A stretch of 64,000 nucleotides of DNA. Source: Paludibacteraceae bacterium. GTDB taxonomy: Bacteria > Bacteroidota > Bacteroidia > Bacteroidales > Paludibacteraceae. A program made the position numbers and the translations under genes. Shown piece by piece: positions 34,968 to 43,734 of this stretch; within the stretch, counting starts at the first letter, position 1, and each line of letters begins with the position of its first letter. The notes beneath the pieces were generated by a model. The model saw only the letters and a list, made by a program, of their open reading frames with translations. It had not been told where the DNA came from and made no database searches. The stretch spans positions 62,001-126,000 of the forward strand of contig JAFWOU010000014.1 of the NCBI GenBank assembly GCA_017509715.1, written 5' to 3'.

Positions 34968-36335
34968 ATGCATACACGCCCGCGCGAATATAATAAGGAG
35001 AGTTCCCCGCAGAGGGGGCTCTCCTTTGTGTCTCCTTGGCTGTGGGTGCCGACACTCTATTTTACGGAAGGCATCCCTTATTTTCTGGTCAATAGCATCT
35101 CCGTGATGCTCTTTGCCAAGATGGGCGTGCCCAACGGTCAGTTGGCTTTTTTCACCACCCTGCTCTATTTTCCGTGGTTCTTGAAGGGACTATGGAGTCC
35201 GTTCGTAGATATCCTGCGCACCAAACGCTGGTGGATCATTGCCATGCAGGCATTGCTGACCGCACTATGTATCCTGCTGACTATCACGCTTCCCCAACCG
35301 GCAGCTGACACTATTGCAGCCAAGGCGACCACGGCCGGCACGTTCCGTTTTACGCTCATCCTGTTTATCATAGCCGCCTTTGCATCGGCTACGCACGATA
35401 TAGCAGCCGACGGCTTCTATATGCTGGCGCATGACCAAAAGAGCCAAGCCGCCTTTGTCGGCATCCGCTCTACGTTCTACCGCATTGCGGCCGTCTTCTC
35501 GCAGGGTGTACTCGTCTATATAGCCGGATACATTGAAAACAAAACCGGTAATATACCGCTCTCCTGGCAAGTCACGCTGGGCGTCACGAGCGTCATCATG
35601 CTGCTCGTCACGCTCTACCACTCCTTCTTCTTGCCGCGCACCGATGCGGATAGTCCGCGTGAAGTGACCGACTATCGCGGCGCGATGCACGAATTGGGCG
35701 AGTCGTTTGCCACCTTCTTTACCAAACCGGGGGTAGGTCTGGCTATCGCCTTCATGCTGCTCTACCGTCTGAGCGAAGGCTTCCTGGTCAAACTGTCGCA
35801 ACCCTTCCTGGTGGATACGCGTGTAGCCTCCGTACGCGATGGGATCTTCCTGGGCGGCGGACTGGCATTGAACACCGATACGGTCGGTCTGCTCTATGGC
35901 ACCATCGGAGTCATCTTCCTGCTTTTAGGTGGCATTCTCGGCGGTATCTATATCGCCCAACGAGGCCTGAAACGCTCCATTTGGCTCATGGCCGCCGCAC
36001 TGACCCTACCCAGTTTTGTCTATTGTTATCTGAGTATGGCGCAACCCGAATCGCTCTGGGTCATCGGCACGGCCGTCAGCTTCGAGCAGTTCGGATACGG
36101 ATTCGGTTTCACGGCCTATATGCTCTATATGATGCATTTCTCCGAGGGCAAATACAAGACAGCGCACTATGCTATCTGCACGGCTTTCATGGCCCTGAGC
36201 ATGATGATCCCCGGATTTATAGCCGGATATATCCAGGAGCAAGTGGGCTACACCGCCTTCTTCTGGATCGCCAATAGTTGCAGTATTACCACGTTCGCGG
36301 TCACGTACTTTGTGTGGAAAAGATTAGAGAACTAG
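34968..36335 (+). CDS. AmpG-like MFS transporter
   Basis: 455 aa with about 12 transmembrane helices. 'WLWVPTLYFTEGIPYFLVNS' and 'LLYFPWFLKGLWSPFVDILR' match AmpG-family MFS proteins, which import muropeptides. An alternative GTG start at 35028 lies just before 'SPWLWVPTLYFTEG'. The first 20 codons of the longer form coincide with a terminator-like hairpin (34997-35024), so the shorter form is plausible. The TAG stop codon lies inside an octamer array (36321-36369). Confidence 0.83.
   Translation: MHTRPREYNKESSPQRGLSFVSPWLWVPTLYFTEGIPYFLVNSISVMLFAKMGVPNGQLAFFTTLLYFPWFLKGLWSPFVDILRTKRWWIIAMQALLTALCILLTITLPQPAADTIAAKATTAGTFRFTLILFIIAAFASATHDIAADGFYMLAHDQKSQAAFVGIRSTFYRIAAVFSQGVLVYIAGYIENKTGNIPLSWQVTLGVTSVIMLLVTLYHSFFLPRTDADSPREVTDYRGAMHELGESFATFFTKPGVGLAIAFMLLYRLSEGFLVKLSQPFLVDTRVASVRDGIFLGGGLALNTDTVGLLYGTIGVIFLLLGGILGGIYIAQRGLKRSIWLMAAALTLPSFVYCYLSMAQPESLWVIGTAVSFEQFGYGFGFTAYMLYMMHFSEGKYKTAHYAICTAFMALSMMIPGFIAGYIQEQVGYTAFFWIANSCSITTFAVTYFVWKRLEN
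34997..35024 (+). terminator. Terminator-like hairpin after ppiD
   Basis: Outer stem GGAGAG / CTCTCC, inner CCCC / GGGG with a 5-nt loop, then TTTGTG. It starts 40 nt after the ppiD stop codon but lies within the long form of the MFS gene. It may terminate or attenuate read-through. Confidence 0.55.
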
Positions 36336-36369
36336 TAGACTAGAAAACTAGTAGACTAGTAAATTAGAT
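36321..36369 (+). repeat. AGACTAGT octamer array over MFS stop codon
   Basis: Units AGATTAG, AGAACTAGT, AGACTAGA, AAACTAGT, AGACTAGT, AAATTAGA. The TAG stop codon of the MFS gene (36333-36335) is part of the array, which then leads to the pssA start at 36385. Confidence 0.88.
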
Positions 36370-36384
36370 AAAAAAGTAAATACT

Positions 36385-37089
36385 ATGAACAAGCGAATCA
36401 TTCCCGACGCAATTACCAGTTGCAACCTGCTGTGCGGTAGCATGGCTGTCTATATGGCGACGCAGTATGAATTTCTATGGGCTTTTGGCTTGATCCTGGC
36501 CGGTGCCGTCTTTGATTTCTTCGACGGTCTCTCGGCACGTCTCTTGAAGGCACCCAGCCCGATAGGTATCCAACTCGACTCGCTGGCCGACGATATCACG
36601 TTTGGTCTTGCCCCCTCAATGTTGCTCTTCTGCTACCTCAAGCCCCTACTCGGCTGGTGGGCCGCTATAGCGCTGCTCATGGCCGCTTTCTCGGCGCTGC
36701 GACTGGCCAAATTCAATGTCGATGAACGCCAGCACGACTCCTTCATCGGACTCGCTACGCCGGCCAACGCCATCTTCTGGGGTGGTGTATGTGCCATGCC
36801 CTATGCGATGCTGGCCCACGACTGGATGGCTTGGGTACTGCTCGGTCTGTCGCTCGTGAGTTGCTATTTGCTCAACGCAGAGATACCCTTCTTCAGCTTC
36901 AAGAGTTTCCGCAAGGATCGTCTGACCATCATCCTCTTCCTTTGCGGATGCCTCATCCTGATCGGTTTCTGCGTACTCAAGGCCTGCTTGGCACATCATA
37001 TTGAGTTTGCGTTCTTCGCCGGCGCAGCCTGCATCATATGGTATGTTGCCCTCAACCTGCTCATGCTTTGCATGCCGAAGAGGAACTAA
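36385..37089 (+). CDS. pssA: CDP-diacylglycerol-serine O-phosphatidyltransferase
   Basis: 234 aa, integral membrane. The CDP-alcohol phosphatidyltransferase signature D-G-x2-A-R-x8-G-x3-D-x3-D is complete ('FFDGLSARLLKAPSPIGIQL' then 'DSLADD'). It makes phosphatidylserine, precursor of phosphatidylethanolamine. 'MNKRIIPDAITSCNLLCGSM' is typical of the Bacteroidetes/Gram-positive PssA type. Follows the MFS gene by 49 nt that are mostly an octamer array. Confidence 0.93.
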   Translation: MNKRIIPDAITSCNLLCGSMAVYMATQYEFLWAFGLILAGAVFDFFDGLSARLLKAPSPIGIQLDSLADDITFGLAPSMLLFCYLKPLLGWWAAIALLMAAFSALRLAKFNVDERQHDSFIGLATPANAIFWGGVCAMPYAMLAHDWMAWVLLGLSLVSCYLLNAEIPFFSFKSFRKDRLTIILFLCGCLILIGFCVLKACLAHHIEFAFFAGAACIIWYVALNLLMLCMPKRN

Positions 37090-37108
37090 CCATCTATCCC
37101 GCTACCCC

Positions 37109-38563
37109 ATGAGAACACGCACCCTATTCATAGCCCTTTGTCTATCCGTCTCGCTGCTGGCGGACGAGATACCTGTCGGCTACTACGATGCCATCCAAGG
37201 CACACAAGACTCCGTCCTGAAATCGACGCTTAGCCTCATCGTTCGTGGCGGCACCCGATACGAATATGGTATCAACCAGTACCATAGCACCAACAACCCG
37301 CCAGAATGGGTAGCCGGCGACCTGAAAGCCTATGGCACCTGGCAGGCCTTGCCCTTCACCGATCGCAAAGCGGGAGGCGTCGTGTGGGATATGTACTCCA
37401 ACTGCGTACGCTACTATCCGAACAAACTCGGCGACTCCGGCTGTTCGCTCAATATCGAGCACTGCCTGCCTAAGAGTTGGTGGGGAGGAACAGTCAACGA
37501 AGCCTACAAGGACCTCTACAACCTCAATCCCTCCGACCAACGCGCCAATAGCCAAAAGAGCAACTACCCGCCCGGCCATGTGAAAAACGCTGATAAGTTC
37601 GACAATGGTTCGTTCCGCATCGCCAAGGCCAACACCTCCGGCTATGGATATATCTGTTGGGAACCCGCGCCGGAATACCGAGGCGACTTTGCACGCACCT
37701 ATTTCTATATGGCTACGGCCTACGAGTACCTCAAATGGACCGCCTATCCGCAGTTTATAAGCAACTCGACCTACCTCATGTTCTCCGACTCGATTCAGCA
37801 GGTACTGCTCGACTGGCATCGCGCCGATCCCGTCAGCGAGAAAGAGCTGTGCCGTGCCGACCAGATATCTTCTATTCAGGGCAACCGCAACCCCTACATC
37901 GACTACCCGGAACTCGTGGAATATATCTGGGGCGACCAAAAAGGACAGGCGGTGGACCTCAATACCCTCACTTGCGCTTTTGCTACCGGCTTCTGTCCGG
38001 ACGACATGGGCGAACCCGAGCCCCAGATCTATGATACGCTGATCAACCTGCCGGCCATCACCGCGGCGCTGGTCAACGCCATACCGGGAGGAAGCGCCAA
38101 CAGCGGTATTCAATCCAACGGCAACGCGTCCATCACCATGGGCAAATCCTCGACCGATGGCGAGATCAGTTTCAGCGGCTTGCAGTTGACCGACTCCGCC
38201 ATCTTGGCTTTCCGTGCCTCGCCCTACAATAGTGCGACCAGCATGCAACTGGAGATCTATCTGAATGAGACGCTGGATACAACCATCCTGGTAAACGTAC
38301 AACAAGAGACACGTCATGAGGTGCGCTATCGCATCCCCGTTCCGGCCGAAACTACGAGTATTCGTATCCTGTCCGTGGGAGGTGGCACGTCCAAGCGTGC
38401 ATGCATGCAGGAACTGTATCTGCTCACGCCCAAGCAGAACACGACTGCCCTAACTCTACCCCCTACCCAACTCTCCGATGTAAGCAAAGAACTGCACAAC
38501 GGGCGTATTATAATCCGCCGAAATCAGGCCGTTTATACCCCTTTAGGGCAACAAATCCGCTGA
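37109..38563 (+). CDS. Secreted endonuclease I (EndA/NucM family)
   Basis: 484 aa from the ATG at 37109, which opens with a signal peptide ('TLFIALCLSVSLLA'). The nuclease core has the His-metal motif 'CSLNIEHCLPKSWWGGTVNE' (about 112-130) and 'YKDLYNLNPSDQRANSQKSN'. A beta-sandwich follows (about 310-450). The extreme C-terminus, 'LHNGRIIIRRNQAVYTPLGQ', is the compact tail seen on many Bacteroidales secreted proteins and proposed as a T9SS signal. A similar tail ends the protein at 43735-46452. Expected to degrade external DNA or RNA. Confidence 0.85.
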   Translation: MRTRTLFIALCLSVSLLADEIPVGYYDAIQGTQDSVLKSTLSLIVRGGTRYEYGINQYHSTNNPPEWVAGDLKAYGTWQALPFTDRKAGGVVWDMYSNCVRYYPNKLGDSGCSLNIEHCLPKSWWGGTVNEAYKDLYNLNPSDQRANSQKSNYPPGHVKNADKFDNGSFRIAKANTSGYGYICWEPAPEYRGDFARTYFYMATAYEYLKWTAYPQFISNSTYLMFSDSIQQVLLDWHRADPVSEKELCRADQISSIQGNRNPYIDYPELVEYIWGDQKGQAVDLNTLTCAFATGFCPDDMGEPEPQIYDTLINLPAITAALVNAIPGGSANSGIQSNGNASITMGKSSTDGEISFSGLQLTDSAILAFRASPYNSATSMQLEIYLNETLDTTILVNVQQETRHEVRYRIPVPAETTSIRILSVGGGTSKRACMQELYLLTPKQNTTALTLPPTQLSDVSKELHNGRIIIRRNQAVYTPLGQQIR

Positions 38564-38623
38564 AAACGTCAATTTTTACACATTTTTCGCGAGAATGTGC
38601 ACGCGCGCGTGAGAGAAAATTTG

Positions 38624-38632
38624 TAATTTTGC
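38624..38632 (+). promoter_or_regulatory. -7 box upstream of IgGFc-like gene
   Basis: TAATTTTGC. No good -33 TTTG at 20 nt; instead an alternating tract, GTGCACGCGCGCGTGAG, lies upstream (38598-38614), which may affect promoter topology. Confidence 0.5.
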
Positions 38633-38680
38633 AGTCGTAATTGGTAATACTGCAAATACACATAACTTTTTTTAACCAAT

Positions 38681-41392
38681 ATGAAAAAACAACTACTTAA
38701 TTTGCTTCTCCTCGGAATGCTGACGACCCTCTCCGTTGGGGCGAAAGCAGACACCGTCGTGGAAGGACAATCAACGGAAGGCAAAGACTTCTGGGTAACG
38801 TTTATGCGAGCCGATCAAAACGATCACAGCGATGCCAGCGACAAAGCTGTCACGTTGGCACTGACCGTTTCCGCGAAAGAAGAATGCGACGTCACGTTCA
38901 CCAATCCCAACACCAACGAGACACAAAACGAGCACCTCACCGCCGGCGAGATCAAGGAGGTCGCATTCTACACCGGTGATGCAGGCCAGACCGCCAGAAC
39001 ACGTACCGATGCCCAGAAAGCATCCATCACCTGCTACACCTACTACCCCGACTCGGTCGACAACTGCGCCATCCACGTAGAGGCCACGGCACCTATCTCG
39101 CTGTTCGCCAGCAACCGTCGTTCGAAATCATTCGACGCCACCAACGTGCTGCCTACCGCTTCGCTACTCGACGAGTACCTGATCCAGACCATCGCACCGT
39201 CTGACCATAGCGGTTCACCCCAGGGTACGCATTTCTGCATCATCGCCACGGAAGACAATACAGTAGTTGACTACTGCCCCACGGTAGAATTGCAATGCAT
39301 CAAAGATGCCAAGAGCGCATATGACTTTACAGGCGGCGTTGGACTAACTCCGGAGCAGATCGCTTTGGCCAACTGGCAAGTAGGCGACACACTACATACA
39401 CCGGTCCTGAACAAGGGCCAGGTATATTACATCTGGACCGGCAACTATAGCGGTGCATCAGCCGACCTCAGCGGTACGTGGCTCAAGGCGCGCGCTAATA
39501 AGAAGATCGCCGTCTTCCAGGGTGCTCCCCATACCAACCTACCCGACCAGGTGCGCGACCGCGACCACCTCTTCTCGCAGGCTATGCCTGTGCAGTACTG
39601 GGGCAACACCTTCGTCATCACCTCGTCGCTTACGCGCGGACGCGACATCATCCGCGTCATGGCCCGCGAGGATGGCACCGAGGTGTTCATAAACGGTGAA
39701 CTGAAGCATACTTTCAATTTCTCCAGCAACCCGAAACGTACGTTCGAGTTCGAAATCGGAGAATCGAATGTATACTGCTCCGACAAGAACCACAAAGGCA
39801 ACCTGTCTGCTCCGCTGGTAGCCGATAATAGCTGCTATATCACCACTTCCTGCCCTGCGGCTACCCACCTCTTCATGGTAAGTAACACCTACGATAGCAA
39901 GATCAACGACGTAGAGTCTACCGGCAAGGGTGACCCCGCTATGGTATGGGTCAACCCGATCGAGCAACGTATCAACGATATTACGTTTGCCACCTATGGC
40001 TCGTCCAACACCCACTACTTCAACGTAGTGACCGACCAAGCCGGCGTGGCTTCCATGAAGCTCGACGGCGTGGACATCTCGGCCGACTTCCAGCCCGTAA
40101 GCGGTAGTAACAACGCTTGGTACTTCGCACGCAAGAATATCAGTTATGCTACTCACCGTCTGACCGGTAACACCGGCTTCATTGCCCATGTTTACGGCTA
40201 CGGCGACAAGGAGTCCTACGGCTACTCTGCCGGAGGTGCTACCAAGCCGCTCACCCAGTATATCACCATCAACGGACAAGTCTTCTCGCCCGATACGGAG
40301 AACACCCTCTGCGGCGAGGATACCATCAAGTTTGCTTGCCATCCGGACTATGAATACAATAAGATCGAATGGTATTTCGGCGACGGCCAGAGCGACCTGA
40401 CCAACAAGGACTCCGTGCCCCACTACTATGCCAATTCCGGTGTCTATAACGCATACGTACTCATCTATCGTGAGAGTAGCAACCGCTGCGCCGGACAAAA
40501 CGCCATCGACAGTATTCCTATCAAGGTCACCATCGGACGCTACCAGTTCTCGATCGACGACATCGAGATCCCCTGCCCTGAAGACGGCAAGGCCTATATC
40601 GGTAAGGTATACTATAGCAACGAAGGCAAGGTGAACCTCCACGGTGACAACGTGACTATCGAGTTTGACGCAGCCGCTAAAGCAGCCGGCTTCAAGGATT
40701 CGGAGTTGGTCATCAAGGACACCTATTTCCAGATCACCATCCCCTCCGGTGCCGTGCCCGACACCTACTATGGCATCCATCTGGTCATCACCTCCGACTG
40801 TGGCGGTGCCGACACCACCATGCATTTCATGGTCAGCTACGACAACGACGTCATCGCGCAACGTTACGACAACGTGCTGGGTCTGCAGACCGCTTCCTTC
40901 ACCGGCAAGACGCTGAGCGATTTTCAGTGGTACCGCGGTTCGGATAGCACCGCCATCGAGGGCCAGGTTTCTGCCGTGCTCAACTTCTACGAAATTCCCT
41001 ACGGAGGCGACATCAACGACACCTACTACGTATGCTTCACTATCAACAAGGGACAAGCATCCGAAGTCAAGACCTGCGCATGCGCCAAGGCATTCAACAC
41101 CAACGCCGATGATCATCAGTTCGCACCCGACTCAGTCAGCGGACTCACCATCACGGCTACATACTCTATCCTGGCCGGCGACAAGGTATTTGTCAACGCC
41201 GACTACAATGGAAAGAAAGATATCGAGTGCTACGCACAATGGATCACGCCGAACGGCAAGATATACCAAGACCAGCAATTCACCATCCCCGATGGCGGTT
41301 GCACGATCGATACGCCCAAGGAGACCGGACTCTACCTGTTGCGTGTCAGCACCGACGGCAAGAGCCGCAGCTTTAAGATTCTGATTCAATAA
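38681..41392 (+). CDS. IgGFc-binding-like surface protein with PKD domain
   Basis: 903 aa. Signal peptide (to about residue 23). Residues 30-520 match the IgGFc-binding N-terminal family ('STEGKDFWVTFMRADQND', 'APISLFASNRRSKSFDATNV', 'MPVQYWGNTFVITSSLTRGR'). A PKD domain follows at about 545-615 ('YNKIEWYFGDGQSDLTNKDS'), then beta domains, and a type A T9SS-like end ('KETGLYLLRVSTDGKSRSFK'). Presumably exported by T9SS and displayed on the surface; adhesion is inferred. Forms a cluster with the OmpA-family gene and a paralogue (43735-46452). Confidence 0.78.
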   Translation: MKKQLLNLLLLGMLTTLSVGAKADTVVEGQSTEGKDFWVTFMRADQNDHSDASDKAVTLALTVSAKEECDVTFTNPNTNETQNEHLTAGEIKEVAFYTGDAGQTARTRTDAQKASITCYTYYPDSVDNCAIHVEATAPISLFASNRRSKSFDATNVLPTASLLDEYLIQTIAPSDHSGSPQGTHFCIIATEDNTVVDYCPTVELQCIKDAKSAYDFTGGVGLTPEQIALANWQVGDTLHTPVLNKGQVYYIWTGNYSGASADLSGTWLKARANKKIAVFQGAPHTNLPDQVRDRDHLFSQAMPVQYWGNTFVITSSLTRGRDIIRVMAREDGTEVFINGELKHTFNFSSNPKRTFEFEIGESNVYCSDKNHKGNLSAPLVADNSCYITTSCPAATHLFMVSNTYDSKINDVESTGKGDPAMVWVNPIEQRINDITFATYGSSNTHYFNVVTDQAGVASMKLDGVDISADFQPVSGSNNAWYFARKNISYATHRLTGNTGFIAHVYGYGDKESYGYSAGGATKPLTQYITINGQVFSPDTENTLCGEDTIKFACHPDYEYNKIEWYFGDGQSDLTNKDSVPHYYANSGVYNAYVLIYRESSNRCAGQNAIDSIPIKVTIGRYQFSIDDIEIPCPEDGKAYIGKVYYSNEGKVNLHGDNVTIEFDAAAKAAGFKDSELVIKDTYFQITIPSGAVPDTYYGIHLVITSDCGGADTTMHFMVSYDNDVIAQRYDNVLGLQTASFTGKTLSDFQWYRGSDSTAIEGQVSAVLNFYEIPYGGDINDTYYVCFTINKGQASEVKTCACAKAFNTNADDHQFAPDSVSGLTITATYSILAGDKVFVNADYNGKKDIECYAQWITPNGKIYQDQQFTIPDGGCTIDTPKETGLYLLRVSTDGKSRSFKILIQ

Positions 41393-41416
41393 CCCGTAGC
41401 ATAGGAGATTAACACA

Positions 41417-43606
41417 ATGAAAAAGTACATTCATATTTTCGTATTAGCCGCTTTTCTGCTGAGTCTTACTATGCCGGTAGTGGCTGCTTCTACAAGCGCT
41501 ACAGCCGCTGTAGCTGCCGCTCCGTCCGATAAGGACAAAGCCAAAGCAAAACAGCAAGCCCAGAAAGCAAAACAGCAAGCACAAAAGGAGAAAGAGAAAG
41601 CCAAAAAGGCCAAAGAGAAAGCGAAACAGCAAGCAGAGAAGGCCAAACAGCAAGAGAAAAAGCGTCAAGAAGCCGAGAAGAAGCGTCAGGACGCTGAAAA
41701 AGCTCGCAACAAGCAAGCCGAGGCTCGCCAGAAAGAAGCAGAGAAGAAAGAGGCTGAAAGACAGCGCGTCATCGACGAGCGTAATAAGGAGATCCAGAAG
41801 CGAGAAGCTGCTGAGCAGGCACACGATGAGGCCGTACGCCGCCGCTGGGAACGCAGCCAACGCGAGCAGCCCAAGCACCTGTTCAACCTCAGCCTCCGTG
41901 CCGGCTACGCTGCCCTAATGGACAAAATCGATCCTACCGCCGACGGTACGCTCTGGGGTGCCGCAACGCTCAACAAGGACAATGCCCTCCAGCAACTCAT
42001 CGGTGGCCCCGGTGCCGGACTCCGTCTGGGCTACGAATTGGAATACAAGAAATTCCGCTTCGAGACTGGTATCGACTTCGACTATTTCAATTCTACCTCC
42101 CGATACGGATTCTCGGCTACGCGCCAGGACCTGAAATACCCTGGAACGACATACAACTACCTGTTCGACAACATGCGCGAGACGCGCAACGCCGGCTACG
42201 TAGGTATTCCCATCATGTTTGGTGCACAGTTCGACAAGTTCTATTTCCTCATCGGTCCGAAGGTATGCTACGGATTCACGCTCGGCAACTACAGCCAGAA
42301 GGGTCAATACGATATCACGGTCAACGATCCCTCGCTGCTCGAACCCTACGGTATGGGTATCCACGACCTGCCCGCTGCCAGCAACGCACAGGCTCCTATT
42401 AAATTCAGCACGCCCGACGTACGCGCATGCGTAGAAATAGGTATCGACCTAGACGAGTGGCTTCACCAGGATGCCGATCCTAAGGACAAGAAGCGTCATA
42501 AAGTGAAAGAAGGTGAGCGTCAGCCATTCGGAAAAGAGTATATCCACTACAAGTTGGGCCTCTTCGCTGAATACGGTGTACTCAACACAAACGCCACCCC
42601 CGCTGCACGTCCTGTAGAGTTCGCTACCAATAGCACCGCTGTACAGCAGACCAACACCATGCTGGCGATGAACGGCAATACCCGCCTCAACACCCTCTTC
42701 GTGGGTGCACGCTTTGCCATCCAGTTCCAGGTGCCGGGACGTGAACCCGAGATGCCGTCGTCGTATGCCGACATTCGCGTCATCAACGCTGAGACAGGCG
42801 AGCCTATCCCCAATGCCGTGGTCAATATCTCCGATGTTCAAACCGAGAAGACCGTGCTGCGCAACAAGAAACTGGCTAAGGGAACCATCAGCCAGAAGTC
42901 GAAATTCGGAAGCTACTCCGTCATGGCTAACGCCGAGAACTACTTCCCCAACACCACGATCTACACCATCGACTCGATCGGTCATATGCCTGTCGACCTG
43001 CGACTCACGCCGAAGCCCGTCTTCCGCGTTACCGTGGCCGACGCTGAGAGCCATCAGCCGCTTATGGCGACCGTCCAGATTCGCAAACGGGGTACCACGG
43101 AGAACCGCTACAGCCTCAATACCGACTCTGCAAGCGGCGGTAGCAGCCAGCTGCTGGCCGACACCGTCTCCTACACTATCCATATTGAGCAGTTCGGATA
43201 CGAGCCCTACAATGGCATCATTACCAACCTCGGCGATAGCATGCACATCGACCTCAAGCCGATCAAGCAGGAGGTATTCATCCTCAAGAACATGTTCTTC
43301 GCTACCAACAAAACACGTATCCTGCCCAGCTCCGAGGAAGAACTCAACGGTCTGTTCAACTACCTCGATCGTCATCCCGAGATCCGCATCAAGATCGTCG
43401 GCCATACCGATAGCGTAGGTAAGGACGAAGCAAACCAGAAACTCTCCGAAGGACGTGCCGAGGCTGTTATGAAAGACCTCATCCGTCGCGGTATTGACCC
43501 GTCACGACTCGAAGCAGAAGGACGCGGTGAGACCGAACCGATCGACACTAACGATACCGAGGAAGGTCGTCAGAACAACCGTCGTGTAGAGATACATATC
43601 CTGTAA
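41417..43606 (+). CDS. OmpA-family protein with long coiled coil and barrel
   Basis: 729 aa. Signal peptide (to about 24), then a 105-residue Lys/Ala/Glu/Gln-rich coiled coil (about 40-145, 'KAKQQAQKAKQQAQKEKEKA'). Then an outer-membrane beta-barrel (about 150-440, 'LFNLSLRAGYAALMDKIDPT'), two carboxypeptidase-regulatory-like domains (about 455-610) and a C-terminal OmpA peptidoglycan-binding domain (about 615-729, 'KIVGHTDSVGKDEANQKLSE', 'NNRRVEIHIL'). The barrel plus OmpA domain suggests an envelope anchor. Lies between two IgGFc-like surface protein genes, 24 nt after the first. Confidence 0.85.
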   Translation: MKKYIHIFVLAAFLLSLTMPVVAASTSATAAVAAAPSDKDKAKAKQQAQKAKQQAQKEKEKAKKAKEKAKQQAEKAKQQEKKRQEAEKKRQDAEKARNKQAEARQKEAEKKEAERQRVIDERNKEIQKREAAEQAHDEAVRRRWERSQREQPKHLFNLSLRAGYAALMDKIDPTADGTLWGAATLNKDNALQQLIGGPGAGLRLGYELEYKKFRFETGIDFDYFNSTSRYGFSATRQDLKYPGTTYNYLFDNMRETRNAGYVGIPIMFGAQFDKFYFLIGPKVCYGFTLGNYSQKGQYDITVNDPSLLEPYGMGIHDLPAASNAQAPIKFSTPDVRACVEIGIDLDEWLHQDADPKDKKRHKVKEGERQPFGKEYIHYKLGLFAEYGVLNTNATPAARPVEFATNSTAVQQTNTMLAMNGNTRLNTLFVGARFAIQFQVPGREPEMPSSYADIRVINAETGEPIPNAVVNISDVQTEKTVLRNKKLAKGTISQKSKFGSYSVMANAENYFPNTTIYTIDSIGHMPVDLRLTPKPVFRVTVADAESHQPLMATVQIRKRGTTENRYSLNTDSASGGSSQLLADTVSYTIHIEQFGYEPYNGIITNLGDSMHIDLKPIKQEVFILKNMFFATNKTRILPSSEEELNGLFNYLDRHPEIRIKIVGHTDSVGKDEANQKLSEGRAEAVMKDLIRRGIDPSRLEAEGRGETEPIDTNDTEEGRQNNRRVEIHIL

Positions 43607-43658
43607 CGTATGAGTCCTGTCAGAGTTCTCTCAAATCTTAATAAAAGTACAACTTTTA

Positions 43659-43680
43659 ACGGGACCATCACGGGACCATC
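43659..43680 (+). repeat. ACGGGACCATC x2
   Basis: Two identical 11-mers in the 128-nt gap upstream of the second IgGFc-like gene. Confidence 0.75.
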
Positions 43681-43734
43681 TCCCGAGAAGAGAACTTTGA
43701 AATTAAAAACAGTAAACTTTTGAGAATCCAAAAT

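Noticed and set aside
39539..41116. Open frame of 525 codons antisense to the first IgGFc-like gene
   Set aside because: Low-complexity Val/Gly/Asp-rich translation caused by the codon bias of the sense gene. No promoter or motif.
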